Below, piece by piece: positions 44,372-57,360 of a stretch of 64,000 nucleotides of DNA. The position numbers and the translations under genes were made by a program. This stretch comes from Bolinopsis microptera (lineage: Eukaryota; Ctenophora; Tentaculata; Lobata; Bolinopsidae): contig NC_087072.1 in NCBI RefSeq assembly GCF_026151205.1, positions 2,251,375-2,315,374 on the forward strand. Direction: 5' to 3'. Below the pieces are notes generated by a model, which worked only from the letters and a program-made list of their open reading frames with translations, was not told the DNA's origin and did no database searches. The stretch's first letter is position 1; every line of letters starts with the position of its first letter.

Positions 44372-47300
44372 GAGCCGCCTCATCATGGAACCACTACCGG
44401 AATGAGAATTATCAGCCGAATGTTTTGCGAGTGGTGTGCATTTGAGAGGTACTGTTGAATGTGCATGAGGTGTCAAACTCGGGACACATGACAATATGAC
44501 ATTCAGCTTAATGTTTTTCTCTGCGAGACTGGTCATGTTTACATACTGGAGCTCGTTGAGGAGTCGTTGCTTCTCTTTCTTTCTGAAAATAGTTTGTTGA
44601 TAGTCTGATCTATATAATTACTTGCTCTCTGTTGTTGATTTGGTTGTCTAGTGACGGGGGAGACCCCCTGTGTTCAACTCCAGACACCGTTTAAACCATT
44701 ATACCTTCACACAATCACACGGTTACAGGTTTACAGTCTGTATTTGATTTTCCAAATAAACCCGCTAATGGATGGTGGGGGTTGTTGAGCTCTAATATAG
44801 CCATGTTCCTGGGTCCATATGGGGTATAATCTGCTCCACAAATGTGGGAGAATATGGGGCAGAGCTGGAATATTGGGGGCAATTTCAGTGATGTCAGCAT
44901 ATGGGATTATGTGACATTGTGGTGACATACAGTTTGTTACACTTAGAGTGTAACAACTTGCTTGCTATATGTAGTGGTTTTGAGTATTGTAAGTAGTATG
45001 TAAAAGTGAACTGTATTTCGTTGTGTACAAATATGGTTAAATTGTTTTGAGTACAATGTATTTATACAGAATAAGTAAATCTGATTGTGAACTATTTTCT
45101 GAGTGTATCATAAAATGACCGAGTCATAAAATGTTTCAATGATGAACATTATGAACTATATAGTAACTCCTACAAAAGACTGACACGGCTACAATATAGA
45201 GAGTATTGAGACCATTACATCATGATACGCTTGTAGTCGTGTAAGTGCTGTTTTGACTGTATATTAAACCATCTGGCTACCTATAAAACGTTTAACAATA
45301 CAGTTCAGACATTAGATACGCTCAATCCCCAACACTACATGAAGAGTCTTACTTTACACTAGTTATCAGCCGGTAACACATCTTGTTCCCTCTGTGACGT
45401 TTATCAAACCACACACTAGATATACTTTGATAAGTGATGTTCCCTCTGTGACGTTTATCAAACCACACACTAGATATACTTTGATAAGTGATGTTCCCTC
45501 TGTGACGTTTATCAAACCACACACTAGATATACTTTGATAAGTGATGAACAAGTTTGTAGTACATCTTTTAGTACAAGGTGTGTGTAATGGTTTTGTACT
45601 GTAAATTGATATCACCCTCCCGAGACGTGTGTAGAGTAACAAATTACAATGCTATCCTGGCTATGTGTGATATGCGCTGTTCTGCCAGTTAAAGTTCCCA
45701 CATTTTAAAATACAGACGCCTGTAATTCTGTGATTCTTTGAATAATACAGTAATTTTCGACCCGTGCAATGTGTATTGTTAGGTATGCAGCGGATGCTGT
45801 GAATTTCCTGAATTTATGGTCTCAATTTATTGTAATCGAATTTCCAGCTTTGAATATCGTTCACACGGATTTAGTGTCAGTGGCATAATACAGCAGTAAA
45901 ACTATAGTAATAATTGATATCACACACTGTAAATTGTATTTCCGTCATGAGATCATATACTAATTTGGGTATTGGTTAACTATTCCCAACTATCGCAACT
46001 GGATGATTTTGACGGAGCTCAAATACCTCTTACGGCGGCCATATTGCTTTATTGGTGGAAATCACATCTTTCAATTTGTAATCTCATTTTTACGGGTGAA
46101 TGTGTTTAACATAAGATCAATGACACCTTATGGTTAATGCTTCTAATGATTGGGTACTTACAAAATAATATGCTTCATAAGATTATATGGCAATTTATCA
46201 ACTGATCACTCGTGAAAATTTAATTTCCAAACCCAAAACTATGTTTGGATGGCGCGGACGCCAAATATGTTTGAGCTACAAAAACCATCAAGCATGCCTT
46301 ATTTTCTTTGCGCGCGGCGGCAACAAATTTACGCATGATTTCTTTAGTTTTTGTTGACACAACACTTCGAACAATAACAGATCAGCGATTTACGCCTTTA
46401 AATGTTATTGCTAAGCTCATTTGATTTTCAAAGGCAAGCCAACTTTTAAGAACCTCCTCATTTATATCCGGAATGGAAAATTGTATTGAGATCAATGTGC
46501 AAAATGCAGTTGCCATAATTGAATGTCTCATGATAAATTGAACTCAAAATCCTAACTCAGATCCTCGATATGCTATGTTTTGGCCCGATGGTCAAATCTT
46601 GCGGACTTCTAAGGAATACAGACGGTAAGCAATCATGTTATAAATGAAGTTTTCGTGAAAGCTCAAAGCTGGGGAAAGCTATTCTTTGTAGATGACATGA
46701 GCTGAGATCCGATTATTTTATCGTGCGATTTGCGAGAGCCAGATTCAAGGTCAGGATGAGGATGGTTTGCATTGACAAGAGTTTACTTCTGTTTGAGATA
46801 ACATACTGAACCTTCAGTCTTGGATTGTGGTCAACAAATTCTGTTTGAATATTAGTTTCGGCTTAATTTCGACAGACAGACACTCATCAGAACCAGACAT
46901 AATCACAATCACCAAAATGTTCATATAAAATCTTTTATCTTTGTGTCTGTATACTAAGATGAGCTAAAATACTGATCATAGATCTTTCACCTTTTTCAAG
47001 TTTGTTTTTACTTGGATATGAGTAGCTCCTGCTGATGAGTACAGATCTTGGAACAATGCCAGCAAGTACATGGTTTGTTAGGTTTTGTAAGAAAATCTCA
47101 GGGGTATTTTACATGTAAATTGTAACTGGGCATAAACGTAAGGTCTAATTCGGAGAACGTTGTTCAACTTTTAAAGTAGACCAAGAGCATTAAAATAGTC
47201 TGACCAATCCACTTAGTGCTGTAACATTTAGCTCAACGTTAATTCACGCAGATCCGTCTTATCTTACGTCTTCCTCCTACCCTCAGCCACCACGTAATAT

Positions 47301-47869
47301 AACAACATGTAATAACCCCGAAACAACATAGCCACAAACTCTCCACCTCTCACTTGGACCTGGTTCAGGACAGTAACATTACCTTAAACACCCCCCATTA
47401 AACAGGGAGCATCCTGGAGTGGCAGCTAGATGTCAGACGCTTCTTATCCACTTACCAACTCCACCACCCTCAATATTAAGTTTGTGTCCATACTGGAGCT
47501 CTCTGTATTGGAGCATCGTATGCGCTCTGTTCAGTGCTACTCTCAAAATTGTAAATCTTGTAAAAAAGTGCTCTTATATTGTTTTAGCTGGAACTTGTTG
47601 TATTACCTTATTTAGCCTTACAAGGAGTGTGAACTGGGGGTTGTCTACGATCAAGTACACGATGTACAAACTGTCAAAAGATGTTTAAAAGCTTTGAAGT
47701 GGTTCCGTCATTTCTCGAAAGATTTTTACTAAATGTTTCAGTCTGTAGAATTTAATGAAGCCTCGTATATGTGTCGCAGATTTTGAACTTTCGATAAAAA
47801 ACAACTATAAATTAGGTATAATCTATCAAGCGCTTATTTGTAAGATCCGAGCTCTACAACTTGGTAGCT
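44372..47869. other. Non-coding stretch
   Basis: No gene was recognised. A 54-bp tandem repeat lies at 45385-45546. Two overlapping plus-strand ORFs at 47419-47688 show no known domain. Confidence 0.45.
45385..45546. repeat. 54-bp tandem repeat, three copies
   Basis: Units starting at 45385, 45439 and 45493 begin GTTCCCTCTGTGACG and end TTTGATAAGTGAT. I saw no difference between them. The repeated peptide frames on both strands here are by-products of the repeat. Confidence 0.95.
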
Positions 47870-48725
47870 TAGTAGCTTAGTATCTTAGTAGCTTAGTATT
47901 TAGTAGCCTAGTAACTTAGTTGTAACCCAAGATCCGAGCTGCTACCCTTACTGCTTCTTCACACTACTACCCCCAGAGTACTTAGTTGCTTAGTATCTTA
48001 GTTGCTTAGCATTTAGTAGCTTAGTAACTTAGTTGCTTAGTATCTTAGTTGCTTAGCATTTAGTAGCTTAGTAACTTAGTTGCTTAGTATCTTAGTAGCG
48101 TAGCATTTAGTAGCTTAGTAACTTAGTTGCTTAGTATCTTAGTAGCTTAGCATTTAGTAGCTTAGTAACTTAGTTGCTTAGTATCTTAGTTGCTTAGCAT
48201 TTAGTAGCTTAGTAACTTAGTTGCTTAGTATCTTAGTTGCTTAGCATTTAGTAGCTTAGTAACTTAGTTGCTTAGTATCTTAGTAGCGTAGCATTTAGTA
48301 GCTTAGTAACTTAGTTGCTTAGTATCTTAGTAGCTTAGCATTTAGTAGCTTAGTAACTTAGTTGCTTAGTATCTTAGTTGCTTAGCATTTAGTAGCTTAG
48401 TAACTTAGTTGCTTAGTATCTTAGTAGCGTAGCATTTAGTAGCTTAGTAACTTAGTTGCTTAGTATCTTAGTTGCTTAGCATTTAGTAGCTTAGTAGCTT
48501 AGTAGCTTAGTAACTTAGTAGCTTAGCATTTAGTAGCTTAGTAACTTAGTTGCTTAGTATCTTAGTAGCTTAGCATTTAGTAGCTTAGTAACTTAGTAGC
48601 TTAGCATTTAGTAGCTTAGTAACTTAGCATTTAGTATCTTAGTAGCTTAGCATTTAGTAGCTTAGTAACTTAGTTGTAACCCAAGATCGGAGCTGCTACC
48701 CTTACTGCTTCTTCACACTACCTCC
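47870..48725. repeat. 47-bp minisatellite built of TTAGTNNC decamers, flanked by a direct repeat
   Basis: Units of 47 bp (core GCATTTAGTAGCTTAGTAAC then TTAGTTGCTTAGTATCTTAG) occur about 14 times, with AGTAGC/AGTTGC and GCTTAG/GCGTAG variants. The units themselves are built from a shorter TAGTAGCT/TAGTAACT motif. The array is bracketed by GTTGTAACCCAAGATC[C/G]GAGCTGCTACCC...CACACTAC at 47921-47975 and 48672-48722. Confidence 0.95.
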
Positions 48726-48731
48726 AGAGTT

Positions 48732-48841
48732 ACATGTTACTATTCCTCGTATTCCGGCTCTCTTATTGGGTGAAACCTGTCAGGTGACATGTTACTATTC
48801 CTCGTATTCCGGCTCTCTTATTGGGTGAAACCTGTCAGGTG
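48732..48841. repeat. 55-bp duplication carrying inverted CCAAT boxes
   Basis: Two copies starting at 48732 and 48787 begin ACATGTTACTATTCC and end CTGTCAGGTG. Each contains ATTGGGTGAA, an inverted CCAAT box. Confidence 0.95.
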
Positions 48842-48889
48842 TCAGCTCTCCCTGGTTCTGATTGGGTGAAGATAAGGCGTGTATTTATA
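48765..48889 (+). promoter_or_regulatory. Probable promoter of the first alternative 5' exon
   Basis: Three inverted CCAAT boxes in the same ATTGGGTGAA context (48765, 48820, 48861) are followed by TATTTATA at 48882-48889, a good TATA-like element. A start site would be expected near 48915, about 210 bp before the ATG at 49126. Two of the three CCAAT boxes arose by the 55-bp duplication. Regulation by NF-Y is an inference from the motif only. Confidence 0.5.
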
Positions 48890-49125
48890 GTGATATACAC
48901 TCCGTACTGTACACAGCAGTGTACGCACAGTACATGTATATCATCATTGTAGGTCACACAACTGTATTTGTCATCGGGGTTTGTTTTAAAATACTCGTCT
49001 GCTCAAGGTTTGATTTTTCTGCACGTGCCCGATTCTTGACGCTCCCTGCAGTATCAGTTACGTTATTTTCCCTCTTGATAACGATGTAGATTAGTTGTTT
49101 GTGACGGTGTTTCTAGACGGGAGTG

Positions 49126-49204
49126 ATGTCGATGTTCGGCGCGGTCGAGGAGGCCATGTTCGACACCATGGTCGACAAACTCAACAGAAAAGTCAGACGA
49201 ATCT
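49126..49204 (+). CDS. Spectraplakin-like gene, alternative first coding exon 1
   Basis: ATG at 49126, then 26 codons (MSMFGAVEEAMFDTMVDKLN and onward to RKVRRI) plus one base, ending at a consensus donor (ATCT|GTAAGT). Splicing to the common exon at 60221, which begins with two bases of a codon, keeps frame and makes Tyr at the join. The short acidic then basic N-terminus has no known domain. An alternative isoform-specific N-terminus is the best reading, as in mammalian dystonin and fly Shot, which use several promoters. The assignment rests on phase and context, not on homology. Confidence 0.6.
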
Positions 49205-50073
49205 GTAAGTAAAACCATTACAGCCGACAAGCCGAGATTGGCTTTTTTCCATATGATTTGTCGTGATTAAAACTTTGTTCTTCGAGTTGCTTGTATTGAT
49301 GGTTATTGATTCGTTGGTTTGAAGCATTGACTGACTCATATGGGAATAGTAGCTCTCGGATATAAAATTCCCCGAATTTGGTGTACAGATTTTTGTGACT
49401 TTGAATGTGCTAATATGCATCGTACTGTCGAAAATGCAAATTTTCATAAACAGAAAAGTTGGCTGTCGAACCTGTGAAACATCATGATGTTCTAGAATGA
49501 AAGGAAGATCCGGAAGTTTTGTTTAAAAACGAGTTGTTTAATTCCAAATATAGTCAGTCACATGGCCTGCATGTCTACTCGAGAACACCTCTACTCGATC
49601 ACTCATTACTACACAACTACTTAATGTGTACCTGGTTACTTGTTTTCTGTGGGGGATTTACCTCCATCTTATTTCCTGCACCACCGTTTACCGTCCTGAC
49701 AACATGAAGTTAGCTAAAGGTAGCCTCCCTCAAGTGTTTGATACTCGTTACTTTCTGGAAGACATTCTGAGAAGTTCAGCTTCCTCGAGGTTGTTGTATT
49801 ACCAGAAATCTTGATAAATCATGTATTTATTATCTTAGTCCTGCTTTTAAGAAAATTTCGCGCCTCTTTTATTAGAAATGAGAATTGCATTAGATCGAGC
49901 CTTAAAAGGATCGAGGATTTGATGCATAACAGTAATATGTCCATTTTGAATTGATTTTCAAGCATAGCATTAAAGATCCTTGATGTTAATGTTATTGCGC
50001 ATTTAGCGTTAACTTGAAGATGTGATATCTCTATTGAAGTTTATTGTATGTTGTACATGCCATGAAATCTCAA

Positions 50074-50146
50074 CCAATCACAGAACGAAATTGAAGATAA
50101 TTAGCCAATCAGCAGCCGAAGAGGTGTCACGTGGGTTGGAGCCAAT
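50074..50146 (+). promoter_or_regulatory. CCAAT/E-box cluster above alternative exon 2
   Basis: Three CCAAT boxes on the plus strand (50074-50078, 50105-50109, 50142-50146) and one CACGTG E-box (50128-50133) lie within 73 bp, about 620 bp before the ATG at 50762. No clear TATA box was seen. Confidence 0.45.
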
Positions 50147-50761
50147 GTGCTTTGAAATCTTGCGACTTACAAAGCAGTAGAGTAGTAGTACTGTAGAAAT
50201 TTCTAATCAGCGTTATAACGCTCTCTCGTGTGTGTGGTAGTGGTAGTGGCTTCCAGGTGGTGTTCATATCTCCTACGAGCAGCAACTGTCTTATTCTCAG
50301 GCCTGTTTCGTGGCTTGTGCCTAGTTTGTCTTTGAGTGCCCTCTCTCTCTTTCCTGTATCTGATCTGATGGCTGGATTTGTTGTGATATGTTGGGTTGGT
50401 TTTTGGACGTTTTCCTATTTTAACTTTGCACGCTGTACGGGCATATTTTCACTGATATATCTGTCGTCTAATGTGATACTAATTAATTTATTGATATGTA
50501 TCACATCCCATGACCCATCACGTATTGTAAATCGACTAAATGTATGTTGAATATTTGGCATACTCCAACTATTGAACCAGGCTGGTAATTTGATCTGGGG
50601 ATCTCGTATTTAACATTGGATTTTGAGTACTGTCTCAAAAGCGCCCGCAAATAATGTATGTTGCCATGTTCGACCTTGCTTTAAGTTTTGTTGAAATTAA
50701 AGAATGGTGCCCTCCCGTCAGTAAACTGAGACATGGCCTGAACCGGTTCTCGTCCGTTGCC

Positions 50762-50858
50762 ATGGCGACCACCTCTCACCAAGAGGGCACCCCAAAGCTG
50801 GAGGATGTCGCAGATCAAGTCTCCAAGATCGGACAGTGGAAACTGAAGATAGTTCGAG
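50762..50858 (+). CDS. Spectraplakin-like gene, alternative first coding exon 2
   Basis: The ATG at 50762 has a strong Kozak context (GCCATGG). The exon encodes MATTSHQEGTPKLEDVADQV then SKIGQWKLKIVR plus one base, ending at the donor CGAG|GTGAGT. Joined to 60221 it gives Asp at the junction and reads RDDRSAIQKKTFTKW, closely matching the way the family enters the first CH domain (an acidic residue pair, then QKKTFTKW). The frame is also open upstream to 50654. Of the three candidate first exons this one gives the most family-like junction. Confidence 0.7.
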
Positions 50859-51264
50859 GTGAGTGGGTCAGAGAGAGGTTGTACTTGAGGCACTATTTAG
50901 TATTTATGTAACAAATTTAGATACTTAATCATGTTAATAGTTTCAGATTAGTTTCAAAAGATTAATTATATTACTTCTGAGATCTGGCCAGAAAGTAATT
51001 AAAACTTCGCAAGCAAAAATCAATTTAAAAGCCTTTTGTAAGAGAGAGTGTAGCATGTTGTGTATTGGTAATGAAATCGTGCTGTTTATACTTCACATGT
51101 CAGTCTTAATGTTTCTCAACACTCAGCTCATGTTATTCACGAGAATAAGATCGTGGATATTCTCACATTTTCACTCTAGATGCTCACTGTGGGGCAGTGT
51201 GTAGTTTGTAACGTGTCAACTGTGTTGTCTCAACGTTTCACTCTCGTATCTTAAGAATGTGTTC

Positions 51265-51417
51265 CAGGGACAAAAGGATTTTGCGGTTATTTTGGCCAAA
51301 AATCGCGATACCGCGAATTACATTTCGCGTTATACTAAACTATACATAACATTTGTCGCAAATAATAAATGGGAAAAATCGTGATTCCTTACATGCCGCG
51401 ATTTCCTTTTGTCCCTG
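51265..51417. mobile_element. 153-bp MITE-like element with 22-bp inverted ends
   Basis: It starts CAGGGACAAAAGGATTTTGCGG and ends CCGCGATTTCCTTTTGTCCCTG, which are inverted repeats with few mismatches. The interior has GCGAT/ATCGC-type short inverted motifs and no ORF. GTTTCACTCTCGT occurs on both sides (about 51235 and 51417), but the target-site duplication is unclear. Confidence 0.7.
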
Positions 51418-54168
51418 TTTCACTCTCGTGTTCTGATGTCGTTTATTGGTCGTGTTCTTGAAATTCGTAATTGATTATCCGATCAATGGATCAGTTTTTC
51501 AGCGAAAATGTGAAACTTAGAAAATGTTTTAATAATCAGCAAAAGATTTACATTGTGATCGACAGATTGAGTTTTTTTGGTTAGTGGTTGCAAACTCATG
51601 TATCAAAGAATTATCAACGAGATGACGGACACATAACCAACCATTGCAGCTTGAAGGTCGAACTTTATAAGAAGCGCTGAATGCATATTTTGTAAGGATC
51701 TAGGTTCATTCTTTCAGTTGGGTTTGGTCTGATGTAGAGTAAATAGTTCTACAAACACCAGCTCATGCTTGAGTTGTTCCAATTATCTACTGTTTAATTG
51801 TGCAACTTTCGATGATCGTTCTCATCAAAAATCATTTTACTTTTGGTCAAATGATTCCCTAATTAATGTCGAGTCCACGTCTTCCCCATTCGTCTGGTAG
51901 CGAACATTTCGTCTTATGTTCAGTTTGTATTGTCTTGAATTGAGTATGCAAAATATTTTTCACACCAAAATGCACTCTGAAACTGCGAGTATGGAACCTT
52001 AATACAGGATGTAAATTCACTATCTCATTCACACGTGAACCAGGTTTTTGTTGCCTAAGCAGGCAAGAAAGAGATAACGACTTATGTGAGTTAGTGTGGG
52101 CTGTATTCGGCGTGTCTTCATCCGCTACACTTTGTTAAATGTCAAACACAAGATAATATTGTGAAAAGCACAGGTTTTTCACAGAAATGTGAAATTGGTT
52201 ACATCATTAAACATTATGCTGGTTCACACCACGTGGAAGTTAACACACTGTTAACTTTACTACGTGATAATTGAAGTGAGCAGAGGTATCCGTATATGTT
52301 CCGGAGCTGATCAATATTTTAAATGCCATATAAGGAATAATTACAGATCAATGTACCATCTGTGTTGGATATAAGCTACAGCTGGGCGCTGGCCCCTGCC
52401 AACTTAAATGTATAAATGATAATTATAAACATGGTACTTTTGTATTCTTCTTGACTCTTTTTAGCTACTTTGTATTCTCAGACGACTGACAGTGGTCACT
52501 GGACAACTTTGTTACTATACAAAATTCAAAGTTTCATTTGTTATTTTTTATCAAATACTAGGCTATACTATCTACTAGGCTATACTATCCATGATCGGTC
52601 TTTATCCAGATAAACAGATCATAACAATCGATGTTTTATTTAGATGAAACTGGTATTTTCTTAATGAAGGGGAAAGCCAAAATATTCACAAAATTTCACA
52701 AGAATTAATTAACGACTTTCATCACTGTTTATCTGTTATCAGTAAACTTGGTGCACCACCACTTCCTTTCTCCAGAACACAGTACATTATCCTGATAACC
52801 GTAGTTTAGTATTCCCGTCAGTAGTAGAGCACCAATTTCCTTCTCCTGAGTAAGTAAGCAAATTATTGACCCGCCCTACAATATTTTCAATTAAGATGTA
52901 AACCATTTAGTTCCAAGGCCAGTGTTTTACCCGATCTGGGTAAAATAAAATTGGCCCAATTTTACGGCTCTCTCTTTCTCGATTTCACTCGATCATTTGA
53001 GTTAAAAAATCATAAACCGTTTAACATTTTTTCAGCCGAATAATCGGGTAGCTGCAGTCCTAATTGATACTGTAACTTAGCTTTGTCATGCAGGGCGAGG
53101 AATGCAGGGCGAGGAACGTGCAGGGCCAGGAACGTTTTTTCCAGCCTTTAGTGAGTTAGTGTTCCGTGTTTTTGGTTGAGCGTATGCTATCCTCACTATT
53201 TCTATACGGGTATCAATAACCTGGAGCTAAATTAATATTTCATGGAACAAGTTGACCCAATAAACAATCTTCTCAAAACAGTTTCCCAACTTCTTTACAA
53301 GATTAATTGTCTTTGTAACTATGACACCCAATAGACAGTTTTTGGGTTTTCCAAATAGTTTCTGATTATTCTGATTTGCGACAAATGATATTGCACTGTT
53401 AGGATAAACGACGTTTCAAAGTAACAACTTCTTATTCATGCTGACAAAATTGGTAAATATGTGAGAAAACTGTCTCATAAAATTTATTAAACAAAAATGG
53501 CTAAACGACAACAAATTGTTCAAATACTCGACTAAAATTTGACACCCAAGTTGAACCACGATTAACTGTGTACCCCACTTTACCTGGGCAGTGTGTTTTC
53601 CCTCCAAAACAACTCCGGTAAATCGTGGTTTACTTTCAGTTATAATTGTCATCAAATTAAAACACTTAACTGTCTTTATCTTTTTCGTGATCTGATTTTT
53701 TATGCTGGAAACCAGAGGATGATTCGATTTTATTTCAACGAAACAGAATCGCCTCGAATATTATCACTAACTTTTCACTTTGATTAGCGCAGTCAGGTAG
53801 CGATTAAGATAAATGAGAGATAAGGACATTTTACCAGTTACCACACAGAAATACGACCATATAAGCTTTTGTTTGAGCGCCTGCCTGTATTGTATACTAT
53901 GTGCTACAACAATACCCTTAAATTGCACCCTTTTGTGCTGTTTCGTTTTCGTCAGATAAATCTTTTAATTGTTTCAAAACTTACTGTGATTAACAAACTT
54001 ACCATCATTATGACCAGACCGCTGATATATCGAGTTCAGCACATCTTTATTATCACGCTTTATCAGCTATTTTATTCCTCATTATACTCCAAAATTCACA
54101 AATGTCCTCGTAAGATTTTTTTCTATGATGTGTAAATTTAGAAATTCATATATGTTGTACCTTTTTCG
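51418..54168. other. Intronic or intergenic sequence, no feature seen
   Basis: If exons 1 and 2 belong to the spectraplakin-like gene, this is part of its first intron. The ORFs are short and unrecognised. Confidence 0.45.
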
Positions 54169-54480
54169 CAGTGATAACAACTCACCTGCACAGCTTGCAT
54201 TACACTTTGTAGTAGAGAGTCAGAGTACTAAAAAGGGTAGAGTAGGCAGACACCAGTCGAACTTGCTTAGGACTATTAAATTTGATTTAGGTAGTAGGAA
54301 CATTCCATTTGTAAATGCAGACGATTTGTACAATTTAAGACTTTTAGCCTCTGATAGAGCGGGATGGAAGATATTGTTATAGCTTGTGTATCAGTATTTC
54401 TTTTTTTTCTGGCTACTTATCAGATCTTTAAGATGTTCATTTATGTTCTATTTTTGATTTGAATAAAGTTATATAATATA
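54169..54480 (+). pseudogene. 3' end fragment of a LINE
   Basis: The open stretch to 54382 encodes KKGRVGRHQSNLLRTIKFDL, then LYNLRLLASDRAGWKILL and a stop. The GR.GR....LL..I..DL...LA.DR..W pattern is the C-terminal signature of many RTE- and CR1-type LINE ORF2 proteins. It is followed by a GAATAAAG element (about 54461) and short AT repeats. Everything upstream of the extreme C-terminus is missing. Confidence 0.5.
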
Positions 54481-57354
54481 ATAATGTACCTTTTTCAAAT
54501 TCTTTTTGTAATTCTTTTTGTTGCAATTCTCTCTGATGCAATTGTCTTTGTGGCAATTATTTCAGAGACTTAAAAAATAATTAAGCATTGCCGCCATTTC
54601 GTTTTTAAGTTTATTTCCTCATTTTACCTCCACTATCCCACACAACTAGTAACTACACTCCACTCCAGTAAAATACACGTGCTTCACTCTAACTTTATAC
54701 AATACAATATACTGATGAACATGTTCTAAATTAGTGAAGCCTGGGACCAGCAGTATAAGTACTAGTGCAGGTTGATATTGAGAGAGGAGAAGGGGGGGGG
54801 GGGGGGGGGGCAGACCGGAAAAGAAGTCGTTTAACTGGCAATTATTGCATTACTTGATACAACCTATACTACCGGTCAGTATCTAAATATTGCATGTAGT
54901 TGTACTCTCTTTTTTTGGCCCGGGACTCGTTATATAGGATATGTTTATATCTCTGAGCGATCAATCGGGAGTTCCACTATTTACACTGTAGTTAACCTGT
55001 ACCTTGTGGTCGTGGTATAGCTGATTCGTGTATTTCAGGTTTTGTAACAGGACCTAAGGTTTGAGATAAGGACTGTAAATTTGACTGGCCGATGTTTAAT
55101 ACACGTTCTACCTTTACAACACCAGTTCATAACATTAACTTCCGTTCTGTGAAATACGTTCCATCCTTGTGTTCCTTTTCTCTCTTGGTTTTGCTAATCT
55201 ACTCAAGCTGTGCATAGCCGGAATGACTAGTTATCGGACCCGCAGCTAATAGCTATTCCGTTTCACCGGAATGACTCGTACTACATTCCGGTAATGCTTG
55301 CAGTAAGAATATTCCTAAGTTGAGTAAGTTTCTGAGAAAGGTATCTGGTATAGGTTGTGCAGGAGGAGGAGGAAGCTGCAAGTTTAGTTGGCTGGCTTAC
55401 TGCCACTGTTCCTTCTCCTCAGCTCCGTAATCAGTGTGATAATGTACTTCTTACCGTTTGGTGAACCAGTACATATTGTATCAGTATTATAGTCTATCAC
55501 CATTGTATTAGTATATTATGTACCTTTATTTTTGTATAATTATGTCTATCATTACATATTGTATGACATTTTATCAATAATTATTATTATATGCCCATTG
55601 TGTCTATTGTTGATATCCCATTCATTCAGCTTGTAGTTTTGCCCTGTTCGCAATTGACCTCACCACGTTAAGTCAACCTTGACTGACTCTCAATCTGGTC
55701 CTCTATACGCATCATTATATGCCCATTATACGCACCATTGTTTCTATTGTTGATTGCCCAGTAAGCCCATCCATTCTGCTTTGCCCTGTTCGTAATAGAA
55801 TATCTCGCCACGTTAAGTCAACCTTGACTGACTCTCAATTTGGCCCTCTGGCCTCTCTACGCACTATTTACGTTATGTATTCTCGTTAATTTGTAACCAC
55901 ATATTTTTACTGGCTTTTAAATTTGTAGGACAGGACACTACTCATTTACGCTGCTTGTTTTAACCGAAAGATGCTTGTGTGGCTTAAGCTTTAAGAGCAG
56001 ATGCTATTAGATGCTTCTTTAATCTGCATGAATATCATGAATGTCATGCTCTATTCTTTTACAATTTTATGATGCAGTAGAAATATTTTAAGTTCTCAAA
56101 TTTAAACGATTCTCGGGAATTCAAGCAATAGCCTCACCTATATTCCGTAAAATATGTATCATGTATTGTACATGTATTGGAGTAAGAAAATATTGGTGAT
56201 AGGGCGTTTGTAACAACAAGAACAGATTAGACGTACTCAGGCCATCATACTTGTTCTACTAGATCTATTGTAATCTTTCCAGCATCTTATTTATATTTGT
56301 GATATCGTGGAATTGGGTATTGGAGTTGGATTAATGTCGTTATGGATGAGAAGAAAAAAACAATGCATTTTTAATAATTTGATAAAAATGAAACAAGATG
56401 CTTGAATTAAAGCGTGAAATTAAAGCTGACGGAAGTATTATGTTCAGAATAATCAGTATTTCACAGTATATAAATATGTACTATATATATAAATATATAA
56501 ACGTATACGTATTAAACTTGATTCTTCACCTTCTTGCTTTGACTGGTGATGGTGAAGCTCGTTTCATAACACCGGGCCGTGACTATTTACTTGTAAAGCG
56601 AGTGAAATCACTCCAGTCCTTATAAGTTCAAGGAAACTTGCAAGGAAACTTGCAGTTTGATAAGCATGGTAAAGCTTGTACTCGATAGTATTTATGCACT
56701 TCGTGGCTTGGAACAGTCTTCGCTCCGACCTCCTAGTCAAGTCGAGGAGTAGTCAAGGAGTTTATCTTTTGTTTACTACGAGGCTACTGCGCCTATTGTT
56801 TTACTTGCATATCCCTGCTTTGTTTTCATCTAAAAAGCTCCCTTTGCGGCGCAATGAAGGCTATGATAAGCGTTATGATGCTAAGATGATTACTGTGGTT
56901 CATTGTCAGTTCATAACCACAACTATGCTCATTTCTCACTGAGCATGCAACTACTATGCCGACTACAAATCACAGCAAATCACAGCTATAAGAACATGTA
57001 GCAGGGATCACTGTTACAAGAATGCACGTTCCTACACTTGCTATGAAGATTTAGAGTGAGATGTGTCAGGACGTTTAATTTGTCTCTTAACCTTCAAATG
57101 ATACGCTGGTAATTCAAATAACCGTCCCTGCTAATCCTCATATTTAATCTTCACGGCGTGAACTAGGAATTTATCACATTGCACAGTCCTTATAAACTTC
57201 TGATCTGCATGAATTCGTCATTTAATCGAGCTGGCACTTCAGCCGCGGTCCATTTAATAAGAAGCGAGGTGGGTAATAAACATGGTGCTGTTAGGTCCAG
57301 TCTTGCCATGTGCACTCTATGTAGTTGTACTCATGTATTCTGCGAGGAGCTCAG
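54481..57354. other. Intronic or intergenic sequence with minor repeats
   Basis: A G run lies at 54792-54810. A diverged duplication of about 130-150 bp lies at 55585-55865 (TTATATGCCCATT...CACGTTAAGTCAACCTTGAC twice). No gene was recognised. Confidence 0.5.
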
Positions 57355-57360
57355 TTTAAT

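Noticed and set aside
45349-45642. Repeated peptide frames on both strands
   Set aside because: The 54-bp repeat is divisible by three, so any frame through it stays open; there is no sign of a protein.
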